This document shows positions 26,263-34,755 of a stretch of DNA of 57,359 nt, in pieces. Source of the DNA: Rhodococcus sp. Leaf278 (GTDB lineage: Bacteria; Actinomycetota; Actinomycetes; Mycobacteriales; Mycobacteriaceae). The stretch spans positions 1 to 57,359 of the forward strand of contig NZ_LMRR01000016.1 in NCBI RefSeq assembly GCF_001426085.1. Direction: 5' to 3'. The notes beneath the pieces are model-generated. The model was not told where the DNA came from. It ran no database searches and saw only the letters and a list, made by a program, of their open reading frames with translations. A program made the translations under genes and the position numbers. Every line of letters starts with the position of its first letter. Within the stretch, counting starts at the first letter, position 1.

Positions 26263-27378
26263 ATGAATCTGATGTTTACGGAAGAACAAGAAGAGTTCAG
26301 GTCCGTGCTTGCCGGCTTCTTCGGCAACAAGTCGCCGGAGTCCGAGGTGCGTCGTCTGATGGAAACTCATGACGGCTACGACGCGTCGTTGTGGCACCAG
26401 ATGGGGGAGAGCCTTGGCCTGCAGGGTCTCGCGATTCCGGAGGAGTTCGGCGGTTCCGGTTTCACTCTCTTCGAGGTCAATCTGGTACTCGAGGAAATGG
26501 GCAAGGTCCTCGTGTGCGCGCCGTACTTCTCGACCGTAGTGCTCGCCGCAAACGTATTGCTGCAGTGTGCAGACCAGTCTGCCAAGCAGTCGTATCTGCC
26601 TGGTATCGCAACCGGCGAGACAACGGCCACTCTCGCGTTCACGGACGACACCGGGCGCTGGGATGCGGACGGTATCTCAGCGACTGCTCGCGAGTCGGAG
26701 GCCGGTTGGTCGATCAACGGCATCAGTTCTTTCGTGTTGGACGGTCACACAGCGCAACTGGTGCTCGTTGCAGCTCGAACCGCCACCGGAGTGTCGTTGT
26801 TCGCGGTCCCGGCCGGTGCCGAAGGCATGACAAGGACCTTGCTGTCCACGCTGGATCTCACGCGGAAACAGGCTCGTCTCGAGTTTCGGGATACCCCGGC
26901 AACATTGATCGGTACCGAGGGGCAGGGCTGGCCGGTTCTCGAGAAGGTCCTCGACTTGGCCGTCGTGGGGCTCGCGGCCGAGCAAGTGGGTGGAGCGCAA
27001 CGGGTCCTGGAGATGGCGGTTCAGTATGCGAAGGACCGAATTCAGTACGGTAGGCCTATCGGGAGTTTTCAGTCCGTGAAGCACAAGTGTTCCGATATGT
27101 TGTTGGAAGTCGAATCAGCGCGGTCCGCCGCCTACTACGGAGCCTGGTGCACCTCCGAGATGGTCGACGAGTTACCGGAAGTCGCAGCTCTGTCCAAGGC
27201 GTACTGCTCGGAGACGTACCTCAATGCGGCGACCGACAACATCCAGATTCACGGGGGAATCGGATTCACTTGGGAACACCCGGCCCACCTGTACTTCAGA
27301 CGCGCAAAGTCCTCGGAGCTTCTGTTCGGCAATCCCACACGATGGCGCGAACTCTTCGCTGAACGCATCGGGCTGTGA
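26263..27378 (+). CDS. Acyl-CoA dehydrogenase, FadE/ChsE1-like
   Basis: The 371-residue protein has the N-terminal helical domain (FTEEQEEFRSVLAGFFGNK), the middle beta domain and the C-terminal NIQIHGGIGFTWEHPAHLYF stretch. At the position where canonical enzymes place the catalytic Glu (YEGT or GSNE) it reads LFGNP, so that base is absent by eye. In steroid side-chain enzymes such as ChsE1-ChsE2, two unequal subunits form an alpha2beta2 dehydrogenase with only one carrying the base. The 32473 gene is a possible partner (inferred). It heads an operon of five tightly spaced genes. Confidence 0.88.
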   Translation: MNLMFTEEQEEFRSVLAGFFGNKSPESEVRRLMETHDGYDASLWHQMGESLGLQGLAIPEEFGGSGFTLFEVNLVLEEMGKVLVCAPYFSTVVLAANVLLQCADQSAKQSYLPGIATGETTATLAFTDDTGRWDADGISATARESEAGWSINGISSFVLDGHTAQLVLVAARTATGVSLFAVPAGAEGMTRTLLSTLDLTRKQARLEFRDTPATLIGTEGQGWPVLEKVLDLAVVGLAAEQVGGAQRVLEMAVQYAKDRIQYGRPIGSFQSVKHKCSDMLLEVESARSAAYYGAWCTSEMVDELPEVAALSKAYCSETYLNAATDNIQIHGGIGFTWEHPAHLYFRRAKSSELLFGNPTRWRELFAERIGL

Positions 27379-27414
27379 CATGGCAATGTGCGCGACGAGA
27401 AAAGTGAGGGCGAG

Positions 27415-28593
27415 ATGAGCTGGACTGCCGGTGAGGGGCCACGCGGCACGATCGTCGGTCTCGGAATGACCGACAATGCGGTCGACGGACGATCGGCCGC
27501 AGATTTCGCTACGGAGGCAGTCCATCTCGCGCTGGGCGACGCCGGGCTTACCCTCGACGACGTCGATGGGCTCGTGACCTCCAGTGGCAAATCCGGTGGG
27601 GTCGACGTGAAGTTGGCAAGCAGGCTGGGGCTTCGCGACCTTGGATTGCTCACCCAGATTTCGCAGGCAGGATCGACGGCGAATGCGCAGGTTCAGTTGG
27701 CGGCCTTGGCAATTGCCGGTGGACTGGCCACCACAGTGGTGTGTGTCCACGCCGACGCTCCCTTGAAGCCATCGAAACGGGCGCGCGATGCGTATCGCCC
27801 GTCGGCCGGTTCGGTGGGTACCGGTTTTCGCGGCCTGTCGACCGTGGCTGGCCCCCGAAATCCAAACGGCGGCTACGCACTTGCCGCGCGCAGGCACATG
27901 AACCGATACGGGACGACGAGCGAGCAGTTGGGCGCAATTGCCGTCGGGCAACGCCAGTGGGCAGCTTCGAATCCACGCGCCAGGTTTCGGGAACCTATCA
28001 CTGTGGCCGACCACCAAGCATCACGGTGGGTCGTCGAGCCGCTTCATCTGCTGGACTGTTGCATGGTGTCCAACGGCGGCGTCGCAGTCGTGGTGACCAC
28101 AAAAGAACGAGCACAGGATTTGGCTCAACCCCCGGTCCATGTCCGTGGGTGGGCACAGAGCCATCCGGGCTACCGGATGGAACGTGGATCGGACTGGGGT
28201 CTGACGACCGGTGCCGCCATCGCAGGGCCCGCGGCGTTGAAGATGGCCGGAATGACACCTGCCGATATCGACGTCCGGCAAATCTACGACTGCTACACCT
28301 ACACGGTCCTGGTTACCTTGGAAGATTACGGATTCTGCGACAAGGGCGAGGGCGGTGCACTCGCGGCCAGTGGTGCTCTCGCACCGGGAGGCGCGCTGCC
28401 GACCAACACGGGCGGCGGACAGCTGTCCAGTTTCTACCTGTGGGGGATGACTCCGCTGTCCGAAGCGATCCTCCAGATTCGCGGCCAGGGCGGTGCTCGT
28501 CAGGTCCCACAGCACGAGACCGCCATCGTGAGTGGCAACGGCGGAATCCTCGATTACCACAGCACCCTCGTCTTGGGAGCGCAGGCACAATGA
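27415..28593 (+). CDS. Thiolase-fold aldolase, Ltp2-like
   Basis: This 392-residue thiolase-superfamily protein lacks the thiolase nucleophile: the stretch aligned with NACATGA of the thiolase at 37219 reads QAGSTANA, with Gly86 where that protein has Cys86. The GHPLG histidine motif is also absent. Instead it has IYDCYTYTVLVTLEDYGFC (Tyr291, Tyr294) and FYLWG (Tyr341), like the tyrosines used by the steroid retro-aldolase Ltp2. Directly coupled downstream is a DUF35 protein, the known partner of Ltp2. It therefore probably cleaves a beta-hydroxyacyl-CoA by retro-aldol reaction. ATG 27415 is chosen over GTG 27388 because of the GAGGG before it. Confidence 0.82.
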   Translation: MSWTAGEGPRGTIVGLGMTDNAVDGRSAADFATEAVHLALGDAGLTLDDVDGLVTSSGKSGGVDVKLASRLGLRDLGLLTQISQAGSTANAQVQLAALAIAGGLATTVVCVHADAPLKPSKRARDAYRPSAGSVGTGFRGLSTVAGPRNPNGGYALAARRHMNRYGTTSEQLGAIAVGQRQWAASNPRARFREPITVADHQASRWVVEPLHLLDCCMVSNGGVAVVVTTKERAQDLAQPPVHVRGWAQSHPGYRMERGSDWGLTTGAAIAGPAALKMAGMTPADIDVRQIYDCYTYTVLVTLEDYGFCDKGEGGALAASGALAPGGALPTNTGGGQLSSFYLWGMTPLSEAILQIRGQGGARQVPQHETAIVSGNGGILDYHSTLVLGAQAQ

Positions 28594-29054
28594 GCGAGAG
28601 ATCGACCCCTGATTCGACGGCGGCGCAGGAGTTCATCGTCGAACGCAACGATGCATCAACGCCGTTCTTCGATGCTGCACGTAACGGAACGCTTCTCATT
28701 CGGGAGTGCCCGACGTGCAACCACTTCTACGCCCCGCACGTCAAGCGTTGCCGCGACGGCAGCGAACTGGAGTGGCGTGCCGCACGTGGCACTGCAACTC
28801 TCGTGACCTGGGCAGTGGATCATTCGCCATCGATCAGTACCCAACTGTTGGGTAGCGACGGCGGACCTCCGGTGATCGGCATTGTGGAACTGTCCGAAGG
28901 TCCGTGGATGTACACCGCCTTGCCCGGCGTCAGCGCCGCATCGTTGAGCGACGGCTTGGACATGCACGTCGAATTCCTGGCGCTCGGCACCGGTGAACCG
29001 GTGCCTGTCTTCGCGCCGACCGCCATGCACACCGAAAGCGAGCAATTGCGATGA
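28590..29054 (+). CDS. DUF35 OB-fold protein, aldolase partner
   Basis: The 154-residue protein has a rubredoxin-like zinc segment followed by an OB fold (GTATLVTWAVDH onwards). Its start overlaps the upstream aldolase stop (ATGA). Three of the expected four zinc cysteines are seen (Cys40, Cys43, Cys54); the fourth position is Gly57 (CRDG). The second DUF35 protein at 36773 keeps all four. In steroid catabolism the DUF35 domain of ChsH2 binds Ltp2 and is needed for aldolase activity. By context this is the same kind of partner, with an altered or absent metal site. Confidence 0.83.
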   Translation: MSERSTPDSTAAQEFIVERNDASTPFFDAARNGTLLIRECPTCNHFYAPHVKRCRDGSELEWRAARGTATLVTWAVDHSPSISTQLLGSDGGPPVIGIVELSEGPWMYTALPGVSAASLSDGLDMHVEFLALGTGEPVPVFAPTAMHTESEQLR

Positions 29055-29833
29055 CAGTCGACGATTCGAACCAGCGGGTTCTGGCCGAGCGGCGCGGATC
29101 GGTAGGACTACTCACGATCAACCGACCTGCAGCGCGGAATGCGATCAGTCGAGCCGTGACAATCGAAATGGCCAGTGCTATCGAAGAATTCGAGGCGGAC
29201 GGCCGTGTGCGCGTGATGGTCGTGACAGGAGCTGGTGACAAGGCCTTCTGCGCAGGTGCCGACCTGAAGTCCATGAAGGACGGCCGCCCCATCGTTCCCG
29301 AACTCGGCGGGCTGGCGGGTTTCACGTCGCGGACGTTCGGCAAACCGGTGATTGCTGCCGTGAACGGATTTGCGCTCGGTGGTGGTACCGAAATCTGCTT
29401 GGCCTGCGACTTGGTCGTGGCGGACGAACGTGCATCGTTCGGGTTGCCCGAGGTACGACGGGGAATCGTTGCCGCTGCCGGCGGTGTAGAGAAGCTATCG
29501 CGCAGAATACCGCCGGCCGTGGCTCTGGAAATGATCTTGACCGGGGAGCCCATCACCGCGCAGCGAGCCTTCGATCTTGGGCTCGTCAACCGCGTTACCC
29601 CCAACGGCGGAGCTCTCGGCGGTGCACTCGAGCTCGCGGACCTTATATGCAAAGGCGCACCTCTGGCCGTTCGTTATTCCAAAGCCGTTGCACGTCTGTC
29701 GAGTTCGATTGGCGAGACCGATGCACTGAAGGAGTTCGACTCCCTCCGCCGAGAGGTGTTCCGGAGTCAAGACGCAGCCGAAGGACCACGCGCTTTCGCT
29801 GAGAAGCGCCAACCGAATTGGACTGGGCAATGA
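29051..29833 (+). CDS. Enoyl-CoA hydratase (crotonase family)
   Basis: The 260-residue crotonase has the oxyanion-hole segments AFCAGADLKSM and VNGFALGGGTEICLACDLVV. Both catalytic glutamates are kept: Glu114 in GGTEI and Glu134 in LPEVRRG. It should hydrate an enoyl-CoA. It overlaps both neighbours by 4 bp (ATGA), so it is made together with the aldolase pair and the CoA-transferase fusion. It may supply the beta-hydroxyacyl-CoA that the aldolase cleaves. Confidence 0.9.
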   Translation: MTVDDSNQRVLAERRGSVGLLTINRPAARNAISRAVTIEMASAIEEFEADGRVRVMVVTGAGDKAFCAGADLKSMKDGRPIVPELGGLAGFTSRTFGKPVIAAVNGFALGGGTEICLACDLVVADERASFGLPEVRRGIVAAAGGVEKLSRRIPPAVALEMILTGEPITAQRAFDLGLVNRVTPNGGALGGALELADLICKGAPLAVRYSKAVARLSSSIGETDALKEFDSLRREVFRSQDAAEGPRAFAEKRQPNWTGQ

Positions 29834-32235
29834 CCGAGAATCTGCCGCTTGCGGGACTTCGAGTAGTAGACACGTCCGACGGCAAGGGCGAGATGTGCGG
29901 TCGCTACCTCGCCGACCTCGGTGCCGAGGTGATCCTCGTCGAACCCCCGGAAGGGGCATCGAGTCGCACCTGCGAACCGATATACCGAGGCGTCAGCACG
30001 TATTTCGCCTCGCACAACGCGAACAAATCGAGCGTCGTCATCGACCTGGAAGACGGGAACGGGCGCGCAACATTTTTGGGTTTGCTCTCCACCGCGGACG
30101 TCTGGATCGAAACCTCCGCTCCAGGAACACTTTCTGTGATCGGCCTCGATCCGAGCGCCGTGCAGCGTCGTTTCCCCGAGCTCGTGGTGGTCTCGATCAC
30201 CGACTTCGGACAGAGCGGTCCGCGCCGTGACGACGTGGCTACCGACTGGGTGCAGATGGCCGTGGCAGGAATATTGAGTCGTTCAGGATCGCCCGACACG
30301 GCACCGATGATGCCTCCGGGTGCCTTGGCCTACGAGTCTGCGTCGATCCAAGCTGCCTGGGCCACGCTGCTGGCGTACTGGAATCGCCTCGAGACAGGCT
30401 CGGGGGACTACCTGGATTTCTCGATCTCGGATGCCGTTACTCAGGTGCTCGACCCCCCGTTCGGTTCGATCGGGACTGCGGCGGCTGCCACGGGCGACGG
30501 CGAGACCAGTCAGGATCGCTCTGCGTTCCAGCCGTACCCCATCTTCCCGTGTCGTGACGGGCACGTCCGCATCGTCGTCCTCGCCGCCCGGCAATGGCGC
30601 GCCCTTCGGCAATGGTTGGGCGAACCGGAGGCCCTGGCCCATCCGGACCTGCAGTTGGCGCACCGACGATATGCCATGGCCGATCTCGTGAACCCGTACA
30701 TCTCCGCACTGTTCGCCGAGCGCACGTCCATGGAACTGGTGTTGGAAGGCCAGAAACGGGGCGTGCCGATAGCGCCCGTTCTGACGCCGGCTGCAGTACT
30801 CGGCAGCGAACACTTCGCGGTGCGCGGGGCATTCGTCGACGTCGAAGTTGCACCCGGGGTCATGGGCAAGATTCCGTCCGGCCTCGTCGAGTTGGACGGA
30901 GAACGGGCTGGAATTCGGCGGCGAGCACCGGAACTGGGTGAGCATCAGCACCTGCTCGACAATATTGTGCCGCGTTCCACGGAATCTCCGTCTCGAGCTC
31001 CGGTAGCCGAGCAGCGCAGACTTCCGCTGCAGGGAATTCGAGTGCTCGACCTCGGCGTCATAGTCATGGGAGCGGAATCGGGACGGCTGTTCGCCGATCA
31101 GGGTGCCGACGTGATCAAGGTCGAGAACCGGGCGTACCCGGACGGTTCACGAGCCGTACTACAACGTCCGATGACTCGACGCTTTGCCATCGCGCAACGT
31201 GGCAAACGCAGTTTCGGTGTAGATCTGCGAAGTGACGAGGGCAAGAACATTTTTCGGCAGTTGGTCGAGCAGGCCGACGTAGTGCTGTCGAACTTCAAGC
31301 CAGGAACTCTGGAAAAGCTGGGGATCGGCCCGAGCACCCTCCGTGACATCAATCCCAGGGTTGTCGTCGCGGCGAGCAGTGCGTTGGGAGCAACCGGGCC
31401 GTGGAGCAACTGGATGGGATACGGCCCGCTGGTTCGGGGAGCGTCGGGCCTGACGAGTCTGTGGCGCGATCCGGGTGACGATGGCCAATTCGGTGATTCC
31501 GCCACCGTCTACCCTGACCATCTGGAAGCCAGGGTGGTCGACATCGCCGTGCTGGCCTGCCTGATTGCGCGTAGGCGTGACGGAGTCGGTGCACTCGTCG
31601 AGGCGTCTCAGGCAGAAGCAATCCTCGTGGCGATGTCCGATCTCTTCCTCGGTGAATCGATCGAGCCCGGAACCGCTGCTCCGCGCGGAAATTCGATCGA
31701 CAGTCAAGCGCCGTCCGGTGTGTACCGATGCGCCGGCGACGACGCGTGGTGCGTGATCAACGTCCGTGACGACGATGACTGGTCGAGCCTGCTCGAGGTC
31801 GTCGACGCCTCGAGGTTGTCGGATTCGGTGTTCGCCGAGGTGGCTGGGCGCATCGCCAACCGCGCCGAAATCGACAGTGCCATCAACTCTTGGACGAGCA
31901 CACGAGATTCCGCAGAGGTTGCGCGCGCGCTGCAGGAGGTGGGCGTTCCGGCCGGCGCGATGAGGCACGTCGGCGAATTCGGATCGGACCAGCATCTCCA
32001 GGCACGCGGATTCTTCCGAACCGTGAGGCACCCATTGGTCAAACGTCCGATCCTGATGGAAAACAGCCTGTGCCATTCCATGCAGATGGCGGATCCGGTC
32101 CTCGATCCGGCTCCCTTGCACGGTGAGCACACGCGCGAGATTGCCGGCCAATTGCTCGATATGACCGAGGATCAGATCGAAACGGCCATCGACGCAGGGG
32201 TACTCGAGGAATCGCTCGCGCCGGTCTCGGTCTAG
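29830..32235 (+). CDS. Tandem CaiB/BaiF CoA-transferase fusion
   Basis: The 801-residue protein is two class III CoA-transferase modules in one chain. Module 1 (about 1-385) starts GLRVVDTSDGKGEMCGRYLA; module 2 (about 400-801) starts GIRVLDLGVIVMGAESGRLF and has FGVDLRSDEGKNIFRQLVEQ. By eye the catalytic Asp region in module 1 reads PPGALAYESAS, with no Asp, whereas module 2 has VYPDHLEARVVD. Only the second half may form the aspartyl-CoA intermediate. Such enzymes move CoA between acids without ATP. ATG 29830 overlaps the hydratase stop. It closes the operon and is followed by hairpins. Confidence 0.87.
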   Translation: MTENLPLAGLRVVDTSDGKGEMCGRYLADLGAEVILVEPPEGASSRTCEPIYRGVSTYFASHNANKSSVVIDLEDGNGRATFLGLLSTADVWIETSAPGTLSVIGLDPSAVQRRFPELVVVSITDFGQSGPRRDDVATDWVQMAVAGILSRSGSPDTAPMMPPGALAYESASIQAAWATLLAYWNRLETGSGDYLDFSISDAVTQVLDPPFGSIGTAAAATGDGETSQDRSAFQPYPIFPCRDGHVRIVVLAARQWRALRQWLGEPEALAHPDLQLAHRRYAMADLVNPYISALFAERTSMELVLEGQKRGVPIAPVLTPAAVLGSEHFAVRGAFVDVEVAPGVMGKIPSGLVELDGERAGIRRRAPELGEHQHLLDNIVPRSTESPSRAPVAEQRRLPLQGIRVLDLGVIVMGAESGRLFADQGADVIKVENRAYPDGSRAVLQRPMTRRFAIAQRGKRSFGVDLRSDEGKNIFRQLVEQADVVLSNFKPGTLEKLGIGPSTLRDINPRVVVAASSALGATGPWSNWMGYGPLVRGASGLTSLWRDPGDDGQFGDSATVYPDHLEARVVDIAVLACLIARRRDGVGALVEASQAEAILVAMSDLFLGESIEPGTAAPRGNSIDSQAPSGVYRCAGDDAWCVINVRDDDDWSSLLEVVDASRLSDSVFAEVAGRIANRAEIDSAINSWTSTRDSAEVARALQEVGVPAGAMRHVGEFGSDQHLQARGFFRTVRHPLVKRPILMENSLCHSMQMADPVLDPAPLHGEHTREIAGQLLDMTEDQIETAIDAGVLEESLAPVSV

Positions 32236-32320
32236 TTTCTGCTGGTCTCTTCTACGCTGCAGCAACAGATTTCAGATTGGAATGGTCGATCGTCAACTTT
32301 TGTGGTGGTGAGTTCTCCGG

Positions 32321-32347
32321 CCGACGCGCTGCCCTCCAGCGCGTCGG
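32321..32347. terminator. Hairpin downstream of the CoA-transferase operon
   Basis: A perfect 11-bp stem (CCGACGCGCTG with its complement) and a 5-base loop lie 86 bp after the operon's stop. It is followed by a second, stronger hairpin. No U-run is present. Confidence 0.45.
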
Positions 32348-32421
32348 TGTGGATTCACGACGTTGGCTACCGAAGTACGAAGGGAATTCGCGAAGTAGCT
32401 TCGCAACGATCGATCACACAA

Positions 32422-32460
32422 AACAGCGCTGGCCCCGTTCTCGATGGGGCCAGCGCTGTT
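32422..32460. terminator. Bidirectional terminator between convergent operons
   Basis: A perfect 15-bp stem (AACAGCGCTGGCCCC at 32422-32436, complement at 32446-32460) with a 9-base loop is flanked by short A and T runs. It lies 12 bp from the stop of the convergent acyl-CoA dehydrogenase at 32473 and is the strongest terminator-like structure in the window. Confidence 0.85.
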
Positions 32461-32472
32461 TCGTGGAGAACG

Positions 32473-33741
32473 TCAGCTGCTTCGCGGTACCTCGCGGAAC
32501 GGCAAATTCTTGCCCACGACAGGTTCGCGTGGTAGCCCGAGAACCTTCTCGCCGATGATGTTCTTCTGGATCTCGTCGGTGCCGCCGGCGATGGATTGTG
32601 CAGGGACGGACAGCAGAACTTCGGCGATGACGCCGCCGAGCGGCGCATCCGAGCCGGCCAGCATGCCATCGGCTTGCTCGATCAGGGTGTGCACCTTGCC
32701 TGCTTCCTTGGCCAGCTTGCTCAGTGCCAGTTTGCCCAGTGAGCCCTCGGCACCCGGAGGCCGACCGAGCTCCTGTGCCGCACGTGCCCGGTCAGCGGTC
32801 CATTTGGTTGTTCGCTGTGTGGTGAGGAGCCGTGCAATTTCCTGGCGCACAACAGGATCCTTGGCTCGACCCGTCGCAATGGCACGTTCCACGATCAGAT
32901 CGACGCGACCGAGGCGCTGGGGATACCACCGATACGTCTCGAAGTAATGCTCGGCCTCCTGCCGCGCCTCTTCGAGTGCCCGGCCAGGCGCGGTCGAATA
33001 CTCCGGTCGCACCAGAGTGCCTGCGCGTCGTTCGAACGCAAGCGTGGTCAGGGCGACGGACCAGCCGTCGTTCACCTCGCCTATCACGTAATCCTTGGGT
33101 ATCCGTGCGTCGGTGAAGAAGACCTCGTTGAACGAGCTGTAGTCGTTCATCTGTCGGAGAGGACGGACCTCGACTCCGGGCTGGTGCATGGGAATTGCGA
33201 AGTAGGTGAGTCCTCGGTGCTTTGGCGCGTCCCAGTTGGTCCGCGCCACCAGGATGCCGAAGTCGGCGTGGTGCGCGCTCGTGTTCCACAACTTCTGACC
33301 GTTGACTACCCACTCGTCCCCGTCGAGAACCGCCCGAGTGGTGAGACCGGCGAGGTCGGAGCCTGCACCGGGCTCACTGAACAGCTGGCACCATGTCTCT
33401 TGTCCGGTAAGGATCGGACGTAGGAAGCGCTCGCGGACAAGGTCGCTCCCGTGGGTCAAGATTGTGGGGCCTGCGAGGATTGTGCCGTTTCCGACCGGAG
33501 TCCCCACCGCGCCGGCGGCGAGAATCTCCTCTGTGACGACAGGGTCCGTCCACTCCGGCCACCCCCGTCCATGCCAGCTCTGCGGCCAAGCCGGTACAGC
33601 CCAGCCTGCGTCGAGAAGCAGGGTTCGCCACTCGACGAGGCTTCGATCCGGATCCCAATTCTCGGCGACCCATTGCCGAACTTGCTCGCGCAACTCCACA
33701 GCGGATTTCGGCGGCACGTCGATCGCAGAAGTGATGGTCAT
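32473..33741 (-). CDS. Acyl-CoA dehydrogenase, FadE/ChsE2-like
   Basis: The protein (about 422 residues) carries WCQLFSEPGAGSDLAGLTTR, the FAD/substrate loop, and a C-terminal SIAGGTDEIQKNIIGEKVLG followed by GLPREP, an ending common in mycobacterial FadE26/FadE29/FadE34-type sterol enzymes. It is longer than the enzyme at 26263 and could be the other half of an unequal alpha2beta2 pair. ATG 33741 is chosen because the in-frame start at 33804 would place the two TCGACA-type sites inside the gene. It diverges from the MaoC pair. Confidence 0.87.
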   Translation of the reverse strand: MTITSAIDVPPKSAVELREQVRQWVAENWDPDRSLVEWRTLLLDAGWAVPAWPQSWHGRGWPEWTDPVVTEEILAAGAVGTPVGNGTILAGPTILTHGSDLVRERFLRPILTGQETWCQLFSEPGAGSDLAGLTTRAVLDGDEWVVNGQKLWNTSAHHADFGILVARTNWDAPKHRGLTYFAIPMHQPGVEVRPLRQMNDYSSFNEVFFTDARIPKDYVIGEVNDGWSVALTTLAFERRAGTLVRPEYSTAPGRALEEARQEAEHYFETYRWYPQRLGRVDLIVERAIATGRAKDPVVRQEIARLLTTQRTTKWTADRARAAQELGRPPGAEGSLGKLALSKLAKEAGKVHTLIEQADGMLAGSDAPLGGVIAEVLLSVPAQSIAGGTDEIQKNIIGEKVLGLPREPVVGKNLPFREVPRSS

Positions 33742-33760
33742 GCCAGCAGTGTAATTCAAG

Positions 33761-33776
33761 TCGACACTGTTGTCGA
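33761..33776. promoter_or_regulatory. TCGACA-N4-TGTCGA site upstream of acyl-CoA dehydrogenase
   Basis: TCGACACTGTTGTCGA has perfect 6-bp arms and lies 20 bp upstream of the minus-strand dehydrogenase start (33741). All 16 bases are identical to the site at 42765-42780. Confidence 0.7.
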
Positions 33777-33797
33777 GTACGGATTTCAGATGTACAG

Positions 33798-33813
33798 TCG
33801 ACATTCATGTCGG
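33798..33813. promoter_or_regulatory. TCGACW-N4-TGTCGR site overlapping the MaoC gene start
   Basis: TCGACATTCATGTCGG lies 37 bp from the previous site and includes the ATG at 33807. This suggests that the MaoC gene is made from a leaderless or very short-leader message, or starts slightly later. Confidence 0.6.
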
Positions 33814-34283
33814 CTATAGATGAGGAACATGTCGTGACGATGCGCGTCGAGTCGTCTCACGTGATGATGTTCGCGCGTGCACTCGGAGAATCGAACGCGT
33901 CGTTGCCCGAGCCCGGTGACGAATCCGTACCGGTGACGTTCCCGGTCGCGGCGGCACAATTCGATCCCGACAACGAGTTACGGCCGAACGGCAGTCGTCC
34001 GTGGTTCGGCTCGGGACGAGAGGCCGGTACACCGCGTCCCACCGCAGTCGAAGGAACACGGTTGCACGCCGAACAACATTTCGAGTACCACCGACCGATC
34101 CGTGTCGGGGAAGAGTTGAGGTCGACCCAGACACCGGGGGCGCGGTGGACGAAGACCGGCTCGAAAGGGGGAGACCTCGAGTTCTTCGAAACGTTGACGC
34201 ATGTCTCGGATTCCTCCGGTGAGCCTGTTGTCACGATGCGCAGTGTCAGCGTCATCGTGAAGGAAAAGGGAGAACTCCGATGA
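33807..34283 (+). CDS. MaoC-like dehydratase subunit (N-terminal type)
   Basis: The 158-residue hot-dog-fold protein resembles the N-terminal MaoC dehydratase domain: FARALGESNASLPEPGDESV near the start, and EGTRLHAEQHFEYHRPIRVG with strands TFPVAAAQF. It lacks the Asp-x5-His hydratase motif. The next gene, overlapping by 4 bp, has that motif, so the two probably form a heterodimeric enoyl-CoA hydratase like ChsH1-ChsH2N of cholesterol catabolism. Two-part hydratases accept bulky acyl groups such as steroid side chains. Confidence 0.82.
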   Translation: MSAIDEEHVVTMRVESSHVMMFARALGESNASLPEPGDESVPVTFPVAAAQFDPDNELRPNGSRPWFGSGREAGTPRPTAVEGTRLHAEQHFEYHRPIRVGEELRSTQTPGARWTKTGSKGGDLEFFETLTHVSDSSGEPVVTMRSVSVIVKEKGELR

Positions 34284-34702
34284 CGGACGCTGCAATCGTC
34301 GGCCGGCAGTATCAGTGCGTTGTGGTCGACGATCTCAAGAGAACTCAGATCGTCCAGTACGCAGGCGCTTCCGGCGACTACAACCCGTTGCACACGGACG
34401 AGAGATATGCCGTCGAGGTCGCCAAGAGCCCGTCCGTCTTTGCCCATGGAATGCTGACGGCGGGCATGACCGCCCACGGTCTCAGAACTCTGTTCGGAGC
34501 TGCGCCGGTGCTTCGTTTCGGAGGCCGGTTTCTCGACAAGGTGTGGCCGGGAGATTCGCTGACCCTCACTGCGACCGTGGCGGGAACACAGGATCAGGGC
34601 GACCGACACGTCGTCACGCTCGACCTCGTCACCACCAACCAGCGTGGGCGTGCCGTCTACAAGGGGTCCGCAGATCTCGTTCTGGACCCTCCGACAAGCT
34701 GA
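34280..34702 (+). CDS. MaoC-like enoyl-CoA hydratase, catalytic subunit
   Basis: The 140-residue hot-dog protein carries the hydratase 2 motif YAGASGDYNPLHTDERYA (catalytic Asp and His) and FAHGMLTAGM. Partnered with the upstream MaoC-like subunit, with start and stop overlapping, it should hydrate a 2-enoyl-CoA to the 3-hydroxyacyl-CoA. The 53-bp gap to the next dehydrogenase suggests a continued operon. Confidence 0.87.
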   Translation: MTDAAIVGRQYQCVVVDDLKRTQIVQYAGASGDYNPLHTDERYAVEVAKSPSVFAHGMLTAGMTAHGLRTLFGAAPVLRFGGRFLDKVWPGDSLTLTATVAGTQDQGDRHVVTLDLVTTNQRGRAVYKGSADLVLDPPTS

Positions 34703-34755
34703 CCATCACTGCTTCCATTCGTTTCGAATCCAGATCGTCGAGAGAGCAAGAGATT

